DNA of 64,000 bases, taken from positions 427,286 through 491,285 of the forward strand of contig VZRS01006715.1 in NCBI GenBank assembly GCA_013398055.1. The letters are read 5' to 3'. Source of the stretch: Ifrita kowaldi. Taxonomy: Eukaryota > Chordata > Aves > Passeriformes > Cinclosomatidae. The position numbers were made by a program, and so were the translations under genes. The notes under the pieces were generated by a model, which worked only from the letters and a program-made list of their open reading frames with translations, made no database searches and had not been told where the DNA came from. Of the stretch, positions 27,150 through 39,700 are shown piece after piece (position 1 is the stretch's first letter; each line of letters opens with the position of its first letter).

Positions 27150-27580
27150 ATAGAATCAAAGAATCATTTAGGTTGGAAAAGACCTTTGAGATCACTGAGT
27201 CTGTTTACCTAGAGCAGAGGCTAAGAAGGCATTAAGTACCTCAGCCTTTTCCTCATCCTTTGTCACTATGTTTCCCCCCACATGCAATAAAGGATGAAAT
27301 TTTGCTTAGCCCTCCTTTTGTTGCTGATGTATTAATAGAAGGAGTTTTTATTGTCTTTTGCACCAGTAGCCAGATTAAGTTTTGGTTGTGCTTTGGCCCT
27401 TGTAATTTTCTCCCTGCACAGCCTCACATCATCCTTGGGGCCTGCCCCTTCTTTTAAAGGTCGTAAACTCTCCTTTTTTCTTTAAGTTTCTGCCAGACCA
27501 TTCTTTCCCATTAGCTTTTCTTTCAGAACATGAGTGCAACCTGGTCCTGTGCCTTTGAGATTTCCTTCTTGAAGAATAAG
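27150..27580 (-). mobile_element. CR1 LINE fragment with internal deletion, reverse
   Basis: Reverse-strand CR1 made of two non-adjacent parts of the element. The left part (27150 to about 27216) is the 3' tail, 'tagaatcaaagaatcattta' then 'ggttggaaaagacctttgag'. From about 27222 to 27580 the minus strand encodes the ORF2 linker between endonuclease and RT; 'FKKEISKA' and 'AKAQPKLNLATG' are readable. Everything between, including the RT palm and C-terminal region, is missing. It has no coding ability. The right edge is where resemblance stops. Confidence 0.75.
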
Positions 27581-30500
27581 GGTGTTGTCATCTTAAAGAA
27601 TAGATGTAGTTTCAAACAGTATGTGTGTACCCATGCGATGATGTTGAACCCATTTGAGGGAATAGGAATCATCAGGACAAATAATGGGCTGGATGTTTCA
27701 TCCTTAGATTTTAGAACTTTTTTTTTTTTCTTTTTCCTCTTAAATTACATTTTTTAAATGTTTCTTCTCTTCCTGTTGTTGCTTCAGTTTGTTTGGCTAC
27801 CATGAGATCCTATCTGCTATCGCTCTCCTTTTTAACAAGTTTTCTTCGGAGTACAGATGCTGGAAATTTTGTATAAATCCTGTGTATTCTGTGGCACTAC
27901 TGTTCATTAATTGCATATAGATTTTTTCTTCACATCCTGTAGAGATCAATATTCCAGTAGAAAGGATAGAGAATGTTAGCAGTTCAAAATAGGTTCCCAT
28001 CCATAGTATGCCACTGATAGAAGCTTGGTTGGAAGTATTGATGTGCTGTTGGTATAGCATAGTATATCCAACATCTTCATAAAAGTTAAATAACTTTAAA
28101 GAACAGATAAAATTGTGTTAGTTAAATAAAGATGTATAAATGTTTATATATATAAATAAATAAACAACCTGCATAGCTTCTTCAGTACTATGTGTTCTTG
28201 CCTGAAGCTGGCAAGTTACTGGTTGGTTTCACTTGCCATTGTTTACCTTGGGATAGGCATGAATGGCATGGAATGGATCTGCGGGAGGTTGTTGATTTTG
28301 GTAAGGCATTATAGTGAGAACTCTTGTTTATGGTTGTTCTTAGCTCAGATTGGAGAAAGTGTTAATACATTGACATGTCTTCTCTCTGTTTTTATTATAC
28401 ACCATACAGATTGTCAAAACTAAAAAAAAAAAGCCAAAAAAAAAAGCCTTTCTGTAAATTCCTGTGCTGAAGTATTGTACGTTAGCAATATTAATACACT
28501 GAAACATAATAAATGTAATTAAATTTATAAAATGCGCTTTCCATACCTGTCAACCAGAAGCCCAGTAGGAAGTCTGATCATCATGTCAATTCATAGTTTC
28601 TGAATGAAAAGTAGTTCATCAAACTTCTACTAAAGTTGGAAAGCCTACTCAACACTTCTTGCTTATTAGAAATTGAACAATTTTGGACAAGTCCCAAGTC
28701 ATTCCATCTTCATTTTTCATCCAACAGGAGCAGTTCTTTATCACTTCTCTAATCCCTGTCCAAACCAAACCAGCTAATTTTAGACAAAGCATCAGTGCAG
28801 CTGATGAAGCAGTGACCTAATACAGCAGAAATAGTGTGAGGAATGACCACATGAACACATAGAAGAGAGTTAAGTCTTCACTAAGAAATACATACTAAAA
28901 TAAATTAGAAGTCAGATGATGTATGCTATGATTTTTCTTAAAGAAGAAGTAAATACTTATAAACTAGAAAATGGCAATGTTTATACAGTTTCTCCTAGCA
29001 TTCCCCAGTAATGATTAATTTTCATGTCAGAAGTGTCAAGCAGATTTTCTGGGCACGTAGATCGGGAAAAGCCTTATCAGATGGATGGCATGTGTACCTG
29101 ACGTTTCACAAAAATAGAAGAGAGATTTAATCACTTAAATGTGCACGAGTTCTGTATCTGCCAGGGATGAGAGTTCATTTATGGGGGTAATTTTATATGA
29201 GGGCTTGAAAAAGAACAACTACTTATTTAGGGCATTTTGCTCATTTATAAATCTTAAAACCCACTTGACGCTCGCTAAATTGGGACTGTTTATTAGAAAG
29301 TAGAGACCTGTAAGACAATAACCTATTTAGTGCGTCTTATTCCTCTGATCCCCTTGTCTGGTCTACGTTTATCAGTAAACATGAATCTGAGGTGAAAAAA
29401 TTACTAAATACAAAATTTTTATCGTGCATTTTCAAAACAGTGTTGTGATAATAAAAGTTTTGTAGGAGGTTATTTCGTGTTAATATGAGGTGCAGGAGAG
29501 TTTCAGCAGTGAATTGCTAGACAGTGTGTATAGTCTTCATCTTTACTGTCTCAAAAAGTAGGGGTGAAACTGTAGAGCTGGTGACTTCTCACCCTAGTCA
29601 GTAGACTTTCCAGAGAAAGTCTGTGACACCCCCACAGCTTTAATCGCTGGATGATTTGGACATGATCCAAAAATTTTTCTGTCTTAGTAGCATACCAGAA
29701 GAGACTATGTGTTGGTGACTTTTATTTGCATGAGTGCTGCTTTGTCAGATGCAATTTATCTGGAGATACTGGGAATAAATCTCTTCTTGCATTGCAAGAA
29801 TGCAACCCAGCTTTTTCCCCTCTTTTAAGCACAAGACATTACTATATTATTTGTACTATGCTTTAGACGCCAGTGGGTTTTTAGAGAAATCCACTTTTCG
29901 GAGCACTTGGCAGCCCTACAGTGAGACAGTCCAAGGTCTCAAGAGCATGCATAGACAATATGGGAAATAGAGCACAGGGAAACATTGTTTTGTTCAGTGT
30001 CATGCAGCTCATTCAGGCTGGTCAGAAATACTCAGGTTCTTCACAGTTTACTACCCTCTCAGTCTACTGTGGAGTCAGATTTTCAGGCTGAAAACAATCT
30101 ATTTGAACTTAAATGACGCAGTTCTGCTGACATGATGGAATTTCAGTGTCTGAAAAAGAAAAAATGGTAAAGCTATATAGTTTAAATATGCACATTTTTA
30201 AAAGTTGAGGAACTATATTCCCTTCAAGGAGAAGGGGATTTGGGGATGGGAATTCATAGTTTCATACCATCACACCTGGGTGGTAGTGGTCTACTAGTTG
30301 AAAAGTTACTTCTTAGTCCTTTTTCATACTCTCCATAGAAACTGAAATACTTCGTTTGATTTTGTCATAGTAATAATTTTAGTCTTTCTTTTGAAATGCA
30401 GCTTAGGATATAGCTGTGTTCTGAGATCTTAATCTCTTTCTTTTTGCATGTTTCCTGTTTTGACATGTTTTGTAAACCAGTAGTGACAGCAACATTAGTT

Positions 30501-33500
30501 GGAAGTGGTCTTTATTGCATCTTGAAGAAAAGTCATTGACTTGAAGCAGATTGGTCAAGTTGACCTGATATTAGTCAAAAATATATTTAGGCCAATGTGT
30601 TGAGTTAAAGTGATAAAAATCTGGATGTAGCAAGTACGTGGGTTAAGTAAAAATAAATTAATAGACCAAACCAACCCAAACTACTCAGCTTGGAGGGATT
30701 TCCTAGGTGTTTGGCCTGCTTGAAATATTGTGTTCTAATCACATAATTTTACAGGTGCCTTATTTTAGTTTCCCACAAATGATAAAATCTCAGTGACTGA
30801 GTTTGTGGAATGTGGATATTATTAACAGTAAGTACCCCTAATGAATTTATTTTTCTTCCCTTTTCTTTATGATTTCAGTTTCTGTTTGTTTTTTTTTCTT
30901 TTATACTAACTGTACAGGTCAGGGACATGGGGCTGAATCCTTAACTCCATTATTATTTTTTTATTCTGATGTTCTGATTCACTGATCTCTTTTTTTCATC
31001 ATTTTTTCCTTTTATGATACATGCTAGCCATCTCCTTTTCTTCTCTCTCTGTGTTACTATGTCTTTTCTTGTATGGAGGAAGGAAGCTCCGATTTTTTCC
31101 TGATTATCTTCTTGGATCTAGCTTTTAGCAAATTATTCAGGACATAAGTTAACCTGATCTCCCATTCTGCTTACATTTCAGACAAAAAAAAATTGAAGGA
31201 TCCTCATGCTCTCATCGATACAAGATGGGGAAAAGCTAGTATCAAACATTACTGATTATTAGAGTTACTGTAATTTAATGTGTCATTGAAATAGTCATAT
31301 TTTCTTGTCTGTCACTTAATCATCTTAGTCTTTAATAGCCAATTAAGGCTGACGTTCATGTTGGCTATTACAGCAGTCTGAGGACCTTTGGATTTGCTTA
31401 GGTGAAATACGCTTTCAGTGCCACGGGTGGACTATATTATTGCCTTAGATTTGTTTTCATAGATATTGGTTGTGATGAGTATGTCAAAATTCCCTCAATT
31501 TAAAATCAGTGAAGCAACCAGAGCACAAAAAAAACCTGGCCTCTGTAAAACGAGGTTCTTAGGGCAGGAAGCTTTTCATCTGGTACAAACAAGAATAGTT
31601 TTGTATAATATTCAGTAGTCTATTAATTCTGAAAGTGAAGACATTTCTTGAGTATCTGTTTTGAAAGGCAATTCATGAAAAGTTCAATATAGTAAGCAAC
31701 CAAAGCCTGACAGCTGCAACTGAGTACCTAATGGTATCTAATTTTAAAATTTTGATTAAAGCATGTGTGTATTTAGTTGAAGTTTTTTATAGCAGATCTT
31801 TCTTCTTGACAAATTATACTTGATCAGTGTTCCTCTTCGCTTTACATTTGCTTTGTTTGCTGTAAACTTTCATGAAAAAATGTTTGTGATCCGTCTTTAT
31901 TACAAGAAGAAAAGAAATACTGAAATTTTTTTTTAAATTTTCTTTTTCTTCAGTAAAGGAGTCCTAAAGAATCAGGCCTCGATTGAAAGGCACTATGTGG
32001 CATAATTTTCCCTCTTTTAAATGATCAGATTAAAGAAAATTTGTAACTGCCTTTTAAGTTTATATTCATCTCTGCAATTAGCAATGCAGTGCTTAACAGG
32101 TAAGTTTGCCCTTCTTAATGGATCGAAACGCTTGCATTTTTTGAAGGGTGAACAATGGATAGGAGGTGGAAGTAATAGTCTGTCTCAGGATCTGGGTTAT
32201 ATTTTTAAGGTAGTCTTTTGAAGCTGATGTCTGGAGACAGACAAATATCTTACCACTGATGTTTAGATCGAGTAAGTGCATTAGTGGCATTACTGCTTCC
32301 TGATTGCATTTATTTGGAGGTTGCTAGTAGCAGGTGCTTAGTTTATAATTTTCCCTATGGTCTTCTTAGTCCTAGACAAACTATGTCAATTTCGTACCCA
32401 GCTGTTTTTACATGTTTTCTTTTAAGAGCCTTAATTTGCGCTCTTACTTTATAAAATCACCTAACTTGAAAGGAAGGTAAGATTCTCCCAGTGACATTAA
32501 TATTTCCCTTGATTTGGTTGGAACTATGTTAGTTTCTTCCTCTTTGATCAAGTGTTTGTTATTGATTCATAGGATAGATCATCTTCTGACAATAAATCAT
32601 TCAAGCCTAGCTTTTTCAATAAATCAGTGGTTTTGCTTTTTTTAGCAAAATAAATGTGTTCTGGAAATTGGCTTGGAACATTTATATGACAGATCACAGA
32701 GGTGGTACAAAGTATCCGTGGTGTAGGCTATGGGGCAAGGAATTAAAAGGAGCTTTCGATCTGTCAGTGCTGGTGGTTATCCTCACGTTCCCCATCATCA
32801 TAGCCTATTGCTTGGAAAAGATGGAACTGAAAATGGGCAAAATTCTTAAATGAGCGAACAGTCTCTTTTTATGTACTGATAACCCACTTATGCTTTCAAA
32901 CATTCATCAGCTTGCAGTATGGCTGCCTAGTAACACAATTTAGAGCACAGCAGAGTGATTTCTACAAGATGAGCTATTTGGGAATTGCATGGGGGAATTC
33001 ACCATGTAAAGCAGATCTGTGCCTTCAAAATGCAATTAAATCTGTAATAAATAAACAGGATAAATAAATCTTAAGCAATTGCATGTAGTGATTTCGCAGT
33101 GTACCTGGGATGAAAACAGCTCATTATAGCATCTACTTCTATCCCACTAATCCTGAAAGTTTTTGGTTGCTTGCTTTCAAAAGTTTCTGTTCCCCAAACA
33201 CTGATTTAACCAACTTATGGATACCTTCTGAAAGGGTACCAATCAACTTATTCTCTTTACTTCCCATGGAAACTATTGACTTTGATAACTTAATACTGGT
33301 GTGTTTTGATTTTTTTCATGTAGATGAAGTTCAGTGCTCTATCTCACAGAATATTTGAAAGACTGCTTTCAGTGAAGGTGTTCACTGTCAGACATTTGTA
33401 CTTACATAGGTTCTAGGATTACTGGTCTCAGAACTGTTTTACTTTCATAGTAATTACTATAGAGAAGTAGATACATACGATCAGTCTAGAGTGCCAGGTA

Positions 33501-33721
33501 TAAATACTTCAATATTAAAATTATAAATTTATATAGATATATACAAAGAGTAAGGACATATCCATCTCAACCCTTCTTTACCATCTGCCTTCAAATAAAA
33601 TTTTATTTAAATTAATTTTAATACCATATTTATAGCTTATACTTCTAAAGCAAGACATTCAAAATCTGACTAGTAAATCATAGTGTGGCTTGCTATAGAA
33701 GTGAATGATGATCTTGATTTA
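27581..33721. other. Unassigned stretch with an A-rich tract and one splice-donor consensus
   Basis: No repeat family is recognised. An A-rich tract (two A runs split by gcc) lies at 28422-28445. A perfect CAG|GTAAGT donor-like site lies at 32097-32105 and is described as a candidate exon. Other frames are short, under about 90 codons, and unremarkable. Confidence 0.45.
32029..32099 (+). other. Candidate internal exon (speculative)
   Basis: A polypyrimidine-containing acceptor-like site (ttttccctcttttaaatgatcag) ends at 32028, and an exact donor consensus CAG|GTAAGT follows, with GT at 32100-32101. The 71-bp interval is open in one frame, giving a peptide that includes LKKICNCLLSLYSS and LAMQCLT. 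It would start with one base completing a codon and end with one extra base. No family is recognised. Pseudo-exons of this quality are common in vertebrate introns, so support is weak. Confidence 0.12.
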
Positions 33722-34590
33722 TCCCTCCTGCCACAGGAAGGGATGTCTTTCATTAGATCAGGTTGTTTAAAGCCCCATCCAACCAGGCCTTGAACACTTC
33801 CAGGGATAGGGTATCCACAACTTCTCTGAGCACCCTGTTCCAGTGCCTCACTACTCTCACAGTAAATTATTTCTTCCTATTATCTAATCTAAATCTCTCC
33901 TCTCCCTCCTTTTCCTAACACTATATTCCCATGTAAAATGTCAGTCTCCCTCTTCTTTATAAGCTCTCTTCAAGTACTGAAAAGGCTGCAATGAGGTCTT
34001 TATTCTCTCCTCCAGCCTGAGAAGCCCCAACTCTCTCAGCCCATCTTCAAAAGAGGGATGCTCCATCCCTCTGATTATCTTCATGCCCTCCTCTGGACTT
34101 GCTCTGATAGATCCATGTCCTTTCTGTGCTGAGGACCCCAGAACTGGATGCAGTGCTCCAGGTGGGTTCTCACCAGAGTGGAGAATGCCCTTTCTCGACT
34201 TGCTGGCCACGCTGCTTTTGATACAGCCCAAGATGCAGTTGGCCTTCTTGGCTGCAAGCACACACACAAGCTGGTCCATGTCCAGTTTTTCATCTACCAG
34301 AACCCCCAAGCCCACCTCCACAGGGCTGCTGCCAATGACTTCTTCTCTCAGTCTATAACCATGTCTGGGAATGCCCTGACCCAGGTGCAGCACATTGCAC
34401 TTGGATTTGTTGAACTTCATGAGATTCTTCTAGACCCATTTCTCAAGTTTTTCCAGGTCCCTCTGGGTGGCATCCTGTCCTTCAATTGTATCAACTGCAC
34501 TGCTCAACTTCAGATCATCTGCAAACTTTCTGACAGTGCTTTTTCCAAGACAGACCACTGAGGGATGCCACTCATCACTGGTCTTTTTAT
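33722..34590 (-). mobile_element. CR1 LINE fragment, RT active-site region to 3' UTR, reverse
   Basis: The longest CR1 copy in the window, on the minus strand. Reading from right to left it holds the end of the RT palm with the FADD box (34514-34525), the RT C-terminal region, and 3' UTR sequence ('ggcatccctcagtggtctgt' at the right edge on the minus strand; 'caggttgtttaaagccccat' on the plus strand near the left edge). The characteristic terminal 'atagaatcatagaat' tail is absent at the left edge, although LINE copies normally keep the 3' end and lose the 5' end. This suggests later deletion or heavy decay. Confidence 0.92.
33941..34525 (-). pseudogene. Broken CR1 ORF2: RT FADD box and C-terminal region
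   Basis: In one minus-strand frame the sequence reads KFADD (RT catalytic motif C, 34514-34528), a TAG stop at 34430-34432, then 159 open codons from 34420 to 33941 starting MKFNKSKCNVLHLG. The middle of that open stretch is out of register with CR1. The CR1-like peptide THLEHCIQFWGPQHRKDMDL lies in the neighbouring frame (within 34081-34293), and resemblance returns to the first frame at GMEHPSFEDGLRELGLL. So there is one nonsense change and two offsetting frameshifts. Most of the RT domain and all of the endonuclease are missing. This is a dead retrotransposon gene. Confidence 0.88.
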
Positions 34591-35935
34591 TTATCTTGCA
34601 TCTTTTTTCCTACTTTCAAATCTTTAACTTACCCCCAACACTATGTTACCAATTATAATTTATTATTTACTTTCAGATTTATCACTGTGAGCTTTTCTCC
34701 AATTAATTATTATCTCCCTTGTTCGAATTTCTTTGTCTTTTAATATAATTCTTTTCATGAGTTTGGAAAATAAGAAGTGGTCTCAGTATTTGTCATTCTT
34801 TATTTAGACAGGAATTAACTTCAGCAGAATAGCAAGTGGATAGAATGAGCTGTTTTCATCCAACTGAAAGTTTAATCTAGCGGAACACTACTGATTGTAT
34901 TAACTTGACAAGGTTAGTAATTATATTTAGAGAAGTCATATTGTTTCTTTCTGCCAGGCTGCCATAAAATAAAGGTTTGCTGATTGTTGTTGCAAAAATT
35001 GGGCTCTCTTTGTATTGTAATAGTCTAAAAATAAAAATGAAGTTCCTAGTGGAATCTGATACTCTCTGAGCAACCATTATGGTTTGTAGCAACTGATGTC
35101 ACATAGATTTCTGAAATTATGCCTGTGTGTTGAACACCCAGAGTTTTCAGGCTTTTTCCATTTTAATCAAAACCAACTGTGTCATTATTCTGTTCCTTCT
35201 CCCTTTTCCAACCAATATTTGGTTTCTGTTGCATGATTTATGAGTACCTGTTGTAGTCTTTTGTGTTGATAGTGTTTACCCATCTGGGCTGTCTTAATTT
35301 TAGTCCAGCATAATGTGTCTTTTGGGCTGGTTTGCTCTGTGCTGTCGGTCTCTCTTTCCTGAAATCAAAATGTGCAAGGAATTTAACACCTGTGAAGTGA
35401 TTCCAGAAGGAGGTAACATCAGTGAATCCATTACTTGCTCTTGTTGTTGCAATAAAGTAATGGTTAAGATCAAGAAAAAGCCCAAACATAATGATTTAAC
35501 AGTCAGTAGAAGTAATTTAAAGGAATCAGAATTCACTTCTTGTTTAACATAACTAAAAAAAAACAAAGCTCCTTTCTTTTCATGAAGCTAAACCCATTTT
35601 CTCTGTACCTTTTTGTATTTTACTTTATGAGGGGTGCCTTTCTGTTCTGTGAAAGTTCTATTTTGCTAGAAGATAGATGATATTTTATATAGAGATGGAT
35701 TGCACGCTACATTACAAAAGAGGCTTTTCACAGAGACATGAATTAATTTTGAAACAAAGACTTTTAAACATATATGTATATACCTATACATCACTTAATT
35801 CACAAAGTTACCACAGGCTCAAAAATGATAAGATAAATCACCCCTTCTTATGTTTGCTTCTCATTGCACACCTGAAGTAACTGCTGCTGATCTGGTGATG
35901 GACAGATATCGTTTGGAATTGTTGGATGTCAGCTT
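34591..35935. other. Unassigned stretch between CR1 and solo LTR
   Basis: No gene is recognised. Overlapping short frames occur on both strands near 35238-35566. The plus frame 35313-35552 is cysteine-containing, follows an acceptor-like ctgtcttaattttag and crosses a GAG|GTAACA donor-like site, but it resembles no known family. Confidence 0.4.
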
Positions 35936-36743
35936 TGTCTGTATGGGGTTTGTGTGGCCAGGTTTTGGTAGCGAGGAGTATGGGGGTGCTGCAGGGGTTC
36001 TGGTAGAAGCTGCTAGAAGCTTCTGCCATGTCTGATAGAGCCAGTGCCAGACTGCCCCAAGATAGACCTGCCACTGACCAGGGCCAAGCCCATCAGTGAC
36101 CTGGGAGAAGCCTGTGCTGGAGCAGGCTCCTGGCAGGACCTGTGGCCTGAGAAGAGAGAAACCCACTCTGGAGAAGGTTTGGTGTCAGAACTTGAGACAC
36201 CCATGAGAGACCCACACTGTTCCTGAAGGACTGCACCCAGTGGAAAGGAACTCCACTGGAGCAGTTCACGGAGAATTGCAGCCCATGCAAAGAACTCATG
36301 TTGGAGAAGTTAATGAAAGACTGTTTCCATGAGAGAGACCCTGTGCTGGAACAGGAGAAGGAGTCCTCTGAATGAGGAGAAAAGCAGTAGCAGAGGCAAC
36401 ATATGATGAACTGACCATAGCCCCCATGCCCTGTCTCCCTGTGCTGTTGAGGGAGAGGACGAACTAGAATTTCAGAGTGGAATTCAGCCTGTGAAGAATG
36501 GAGGGATGGGAAGAAAGTGTTTTGATTTGGTTTGTCATTATCTTCCTCTGATTTGATTGGTAATAAACTAATTTCCCCAAGTTGAGTCTGTTTTGCCCAT
36601 GACAGTAATTGGTGATTGATCTCCCCCTATCCTTACCCTGACCCATGAGCCTGTTGTATTTTCTCTCCCCTGTCCATTTGAGGAGGGGAATGATAAAGTG
36701 GCTTTGGTGAGCACTGGTATCCAGCCAGTGTCAAACCACCACA
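35936..36743 (+). mobile_element. Solo LTR of an endogenous retrovirus (ERVL-like, bird-type)
   Basis: A block of about 800 bp, clearly richer in GC than its surroundings, matching a long terminal repeat widespread in bird genomes. The 5' part carries 'gtgtggccaggttttggtag'. The middle has repeated 'gctggagcag' and 'gaggactg'-like phrases. The 3' part reads 'ggtaataaactaatttcccc', containing an AATAAA polyadenylation signal, then 'gagtctgttttgcccatgac', and ends ...aaaccaccaca. No internal retroviral gene flanks it, so it is a solo or isolated LTR. It appears shorter in the middle than copies I recall, which suggests internal deletion. I found no convincing target-site duplication. The ERV class is inferred and the boundaries are approximate. 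Confidence 0.78.
36561..36566 (+). promoter_or_regulatory. AATAAA polyadenylation signal inside the solo LTR
   Basis: An AATAAA hexamer lies in 'ggtaataaactaatttcccc', which in this LTR type sits just before the R/U5 junction. It supports the forward orientation of the LTR. Whether it is used is unknown. Confidence 0.55.
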
Positions 36744-39700
36744 TGGTTTTACCTAGACCATAAGGTTTTTCTTCCCCACGTTTGAAATCTTTGATAAATG
36801 AAAATGTTCATAAGTAATATGAATTAGCTTACACTAAAAAGCTGTAGGAACAAGGAAAACTTATATAAGCTATTCCTTTATTCTTCAGATGTCTTTCAGT
36901 TTAAATAGGTAGAGATGACTGACAGTGCAGGCTAGCACTTACTGATGAGCAGTCAACTCTTTCTGGGAGAAACTTAGCATGGAATGAGTTTTTTTTTCTC
37001 CAAAGTACCCCCAGGTGACATGTCTCCAATGGTCGGACAAGGAGTCTTGAATCTCTTTGCTTGGTGTTCTTGGAATTTTTTTTTTTTCGATAACCAACCT
37101 TTTTTTGTAAGAATTTTAATCTTTCTTTTTTTAAAAAAAATCCTGTAGAACCTTTACACATTCTACACATTTATTTTACATATAAATGAGTTGGAAATAG
37201 GAGATGTCTATAGAACCTATTGTGAGAGAAGTCTCAGTATATTTTCATTTTGTCAGAGAAAGAGTAAGTCTGTGCTAGTGACTTCCTTTTTTTCTTTGTA
37301 GTGTGGAAAAGATATAAGAATTTTTGAATCCTAAATTGCTTTCTTTGAGCAGTTGGTTATAGTACTTGGTGTGTTGGTATATTTGCTCAGTATGTTTGTT
37401 TTATTTCTGTTTTATATAGGCCCATAAGTATGCTTACCTTTCTTTGTCTTAATTGTCTAATTTTTTGCATCTTTGCTATCTTCTAATAGACATGTGTAGA
37501 AATATCTTCATGCTGATATATTGTTTGGGTTTTTTATTTAAAATGCCATCTTATTTATAGAAGGTTAGACACCTGGGAGGGGGTAGCACTGCATATTATT
37601 GGGGCTAACATGATTAAAGGTTTTGTTGTACACCTGGAGAAGCAGCAAGGTTGTACGATGAATCTGGTGGCTAAACAGAGTTAAAAATATTCATGCTGTA
37701 GTGAGCTGTATCTGATTGATGATGTTACCATGATTATTGATCTGAGTCTTATCAAGCAGTCTATACAAATTTCTAACTGTGCCCTTCATATGAAAATATT
37801 ACCTTTAAGATGACTTAATTTATATCAGATGTGCATTACCAAAAGATAAACATCTGGGGCTATTTCTTTTTCAAAGTTAACAGGATGCGTTAATAAAATG
37901 TTTGAATATTTCTGACGTGAAGTATTTTTTAAGAATATACTTAAATATTGTGCATTAATTATCTTAAACATTAAGATGTGTGAACACTGCTTTGTGCTTT
38001 TATCCAGTGCTTTCATTGTATGGAGAAATGAAAGCCTAATCATACCATATTTACAGTTTATTCTCAAGAAATTAAGTAGATTTCTTTAAGTCCAAAAGAC
38101 AACTGAAGAAGTTAAGAAATGCAGGAAATTTGCAGTAGAAACATGTTGGTTAATGCAATGACTGGGACAGATTTTGAAAGTTGAATTATATTATCATAAA
38201 GAATGGTAGGAGCAGTGCATGCCTTCTAGTCAACTGTTCAAGGAAATATTATAAATCTTCTTAAACTGTATCAAAAAATTAAATGGAGTCCCGTCTTCCT
38301 GCACCCAGCAGTGTTTCTTGAGGATTTAGTACATGTCTTTAAATTTCTTGATAGTTTGTTTCTTGATAGAACAAACCTTCATTAGGGGTGGCCATAAAAG
38401 TTATTTGTGCTTTAAAGCATCCTATAATTTCATTTATTATGACTGGCTATTTCCAAATGGAGACCTGTTGAAAAGCATATTCTTAATCTTATTGAACTGT
38501 ATTAATAGCTCCCTGGCAGTGTTCCTTGCTGACTTCTACAGACAAGGTCAGTCTGTGTTTCATCTGTCCCATCTCTCTGTTTTGAAAGTTTGCTTTGAGG
38601 CAGAACACAATGTCTATCCTGAGAAAAATAACTGTAATATTTGTTGTTTGTAGTTTTTTTTTTTAGCGAGTGCAAGCACAACCTTATCTTTCAACATGAC
38701 CCTTCTGCCAAGCACCTAAGTTGGTATTGAAGCATCAATATTTGGACATGATGTAGGATGGGATATTTGTTTTCTAATTGCCTGTTTGTGGGCTCAGTGC
38801 ATAAATGAATGAATGACTACAAGTCTCTGTGATGAGGCTTCACTGTCACCTGAACCCTGTCACACAGAGTAGCCCCAAGCCTTGCCTGGTTCTGGTAAAG
38901 CATCAGTGAAGCAGATATTGACTTTGCCCTAACTGAGATCTCTGTAATCAATGTTTGTATTATATATGCGAAGTGCCCTACTACAAAAATCACTTTTGAT
39001 GTAATTTCTGTCTATAGTGTTTGGATCATAGCACATCTTAATAGTGACATTACTCTCAATAGACTTTGGAGAAAAGGTGATTAACTGTCTATGTTGACAT
39101 ATCCAGTCAAGAAGTTTCTTTACCTTATTCATTACAGAGAACATATTACTTTGAGAACATGACAGTAATATCTATCATTATGTTGTGCTATCACTTTTAT
39201 ATTGCTCGTATCTTTAATTTTTGTACAAAACCTAAAGGGTGTAGCACCTGCTCATATTTGCTGACTGGTCCCCCCATGGCTGTTGGCACAACATAGGTGT
39301 CTATGAATGATAACTCTATGAGATTTTTATTTGTTTGTTCTCTATCAATTTCCTTCCTGCTTTTGGTGCTTGACTGAATTAGTGTGTCGTAGTGATTGGT
39401 ACGTATTGTGAGTTCACAGGTCTGAAAAATACATTACTGTAGATTGTTTTGTTCTTGCTCTTCTGAACCTGTCTGGTTCCTGCTCAAAATGTAGGAGAAA
39501 GATTTCCCCCCCCGCCATTGCATTTACTTGTCCAGTGGATTAAGGATTATTTATTGCATATTTCTTCTCTGATGACATTTTTTACCATTCCTAGAGATAG
39601 TCGCAATTGTACTAGGTAAAAGCTTAAAAGGGGTATATGATTTTTTAGTATGTAAAATGAGTTGTAGCTATTGGGCCCAAAGATTTTGTGCTATACAAAT

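Noticed and set aside
34083..34561. Plus-strand frames of 91 and 137 codons
   Set aside because: They are antisense shadows of the reverse CR1 ORF2 remnant.
35838..36299. Cluster of overlapping open frames on both strands
   Set aside because: They lie in the GC-richer body of the solo LTR, where stop codons are rarer. None matches a retroviral protein, so they are frames within an LTR and not genes.
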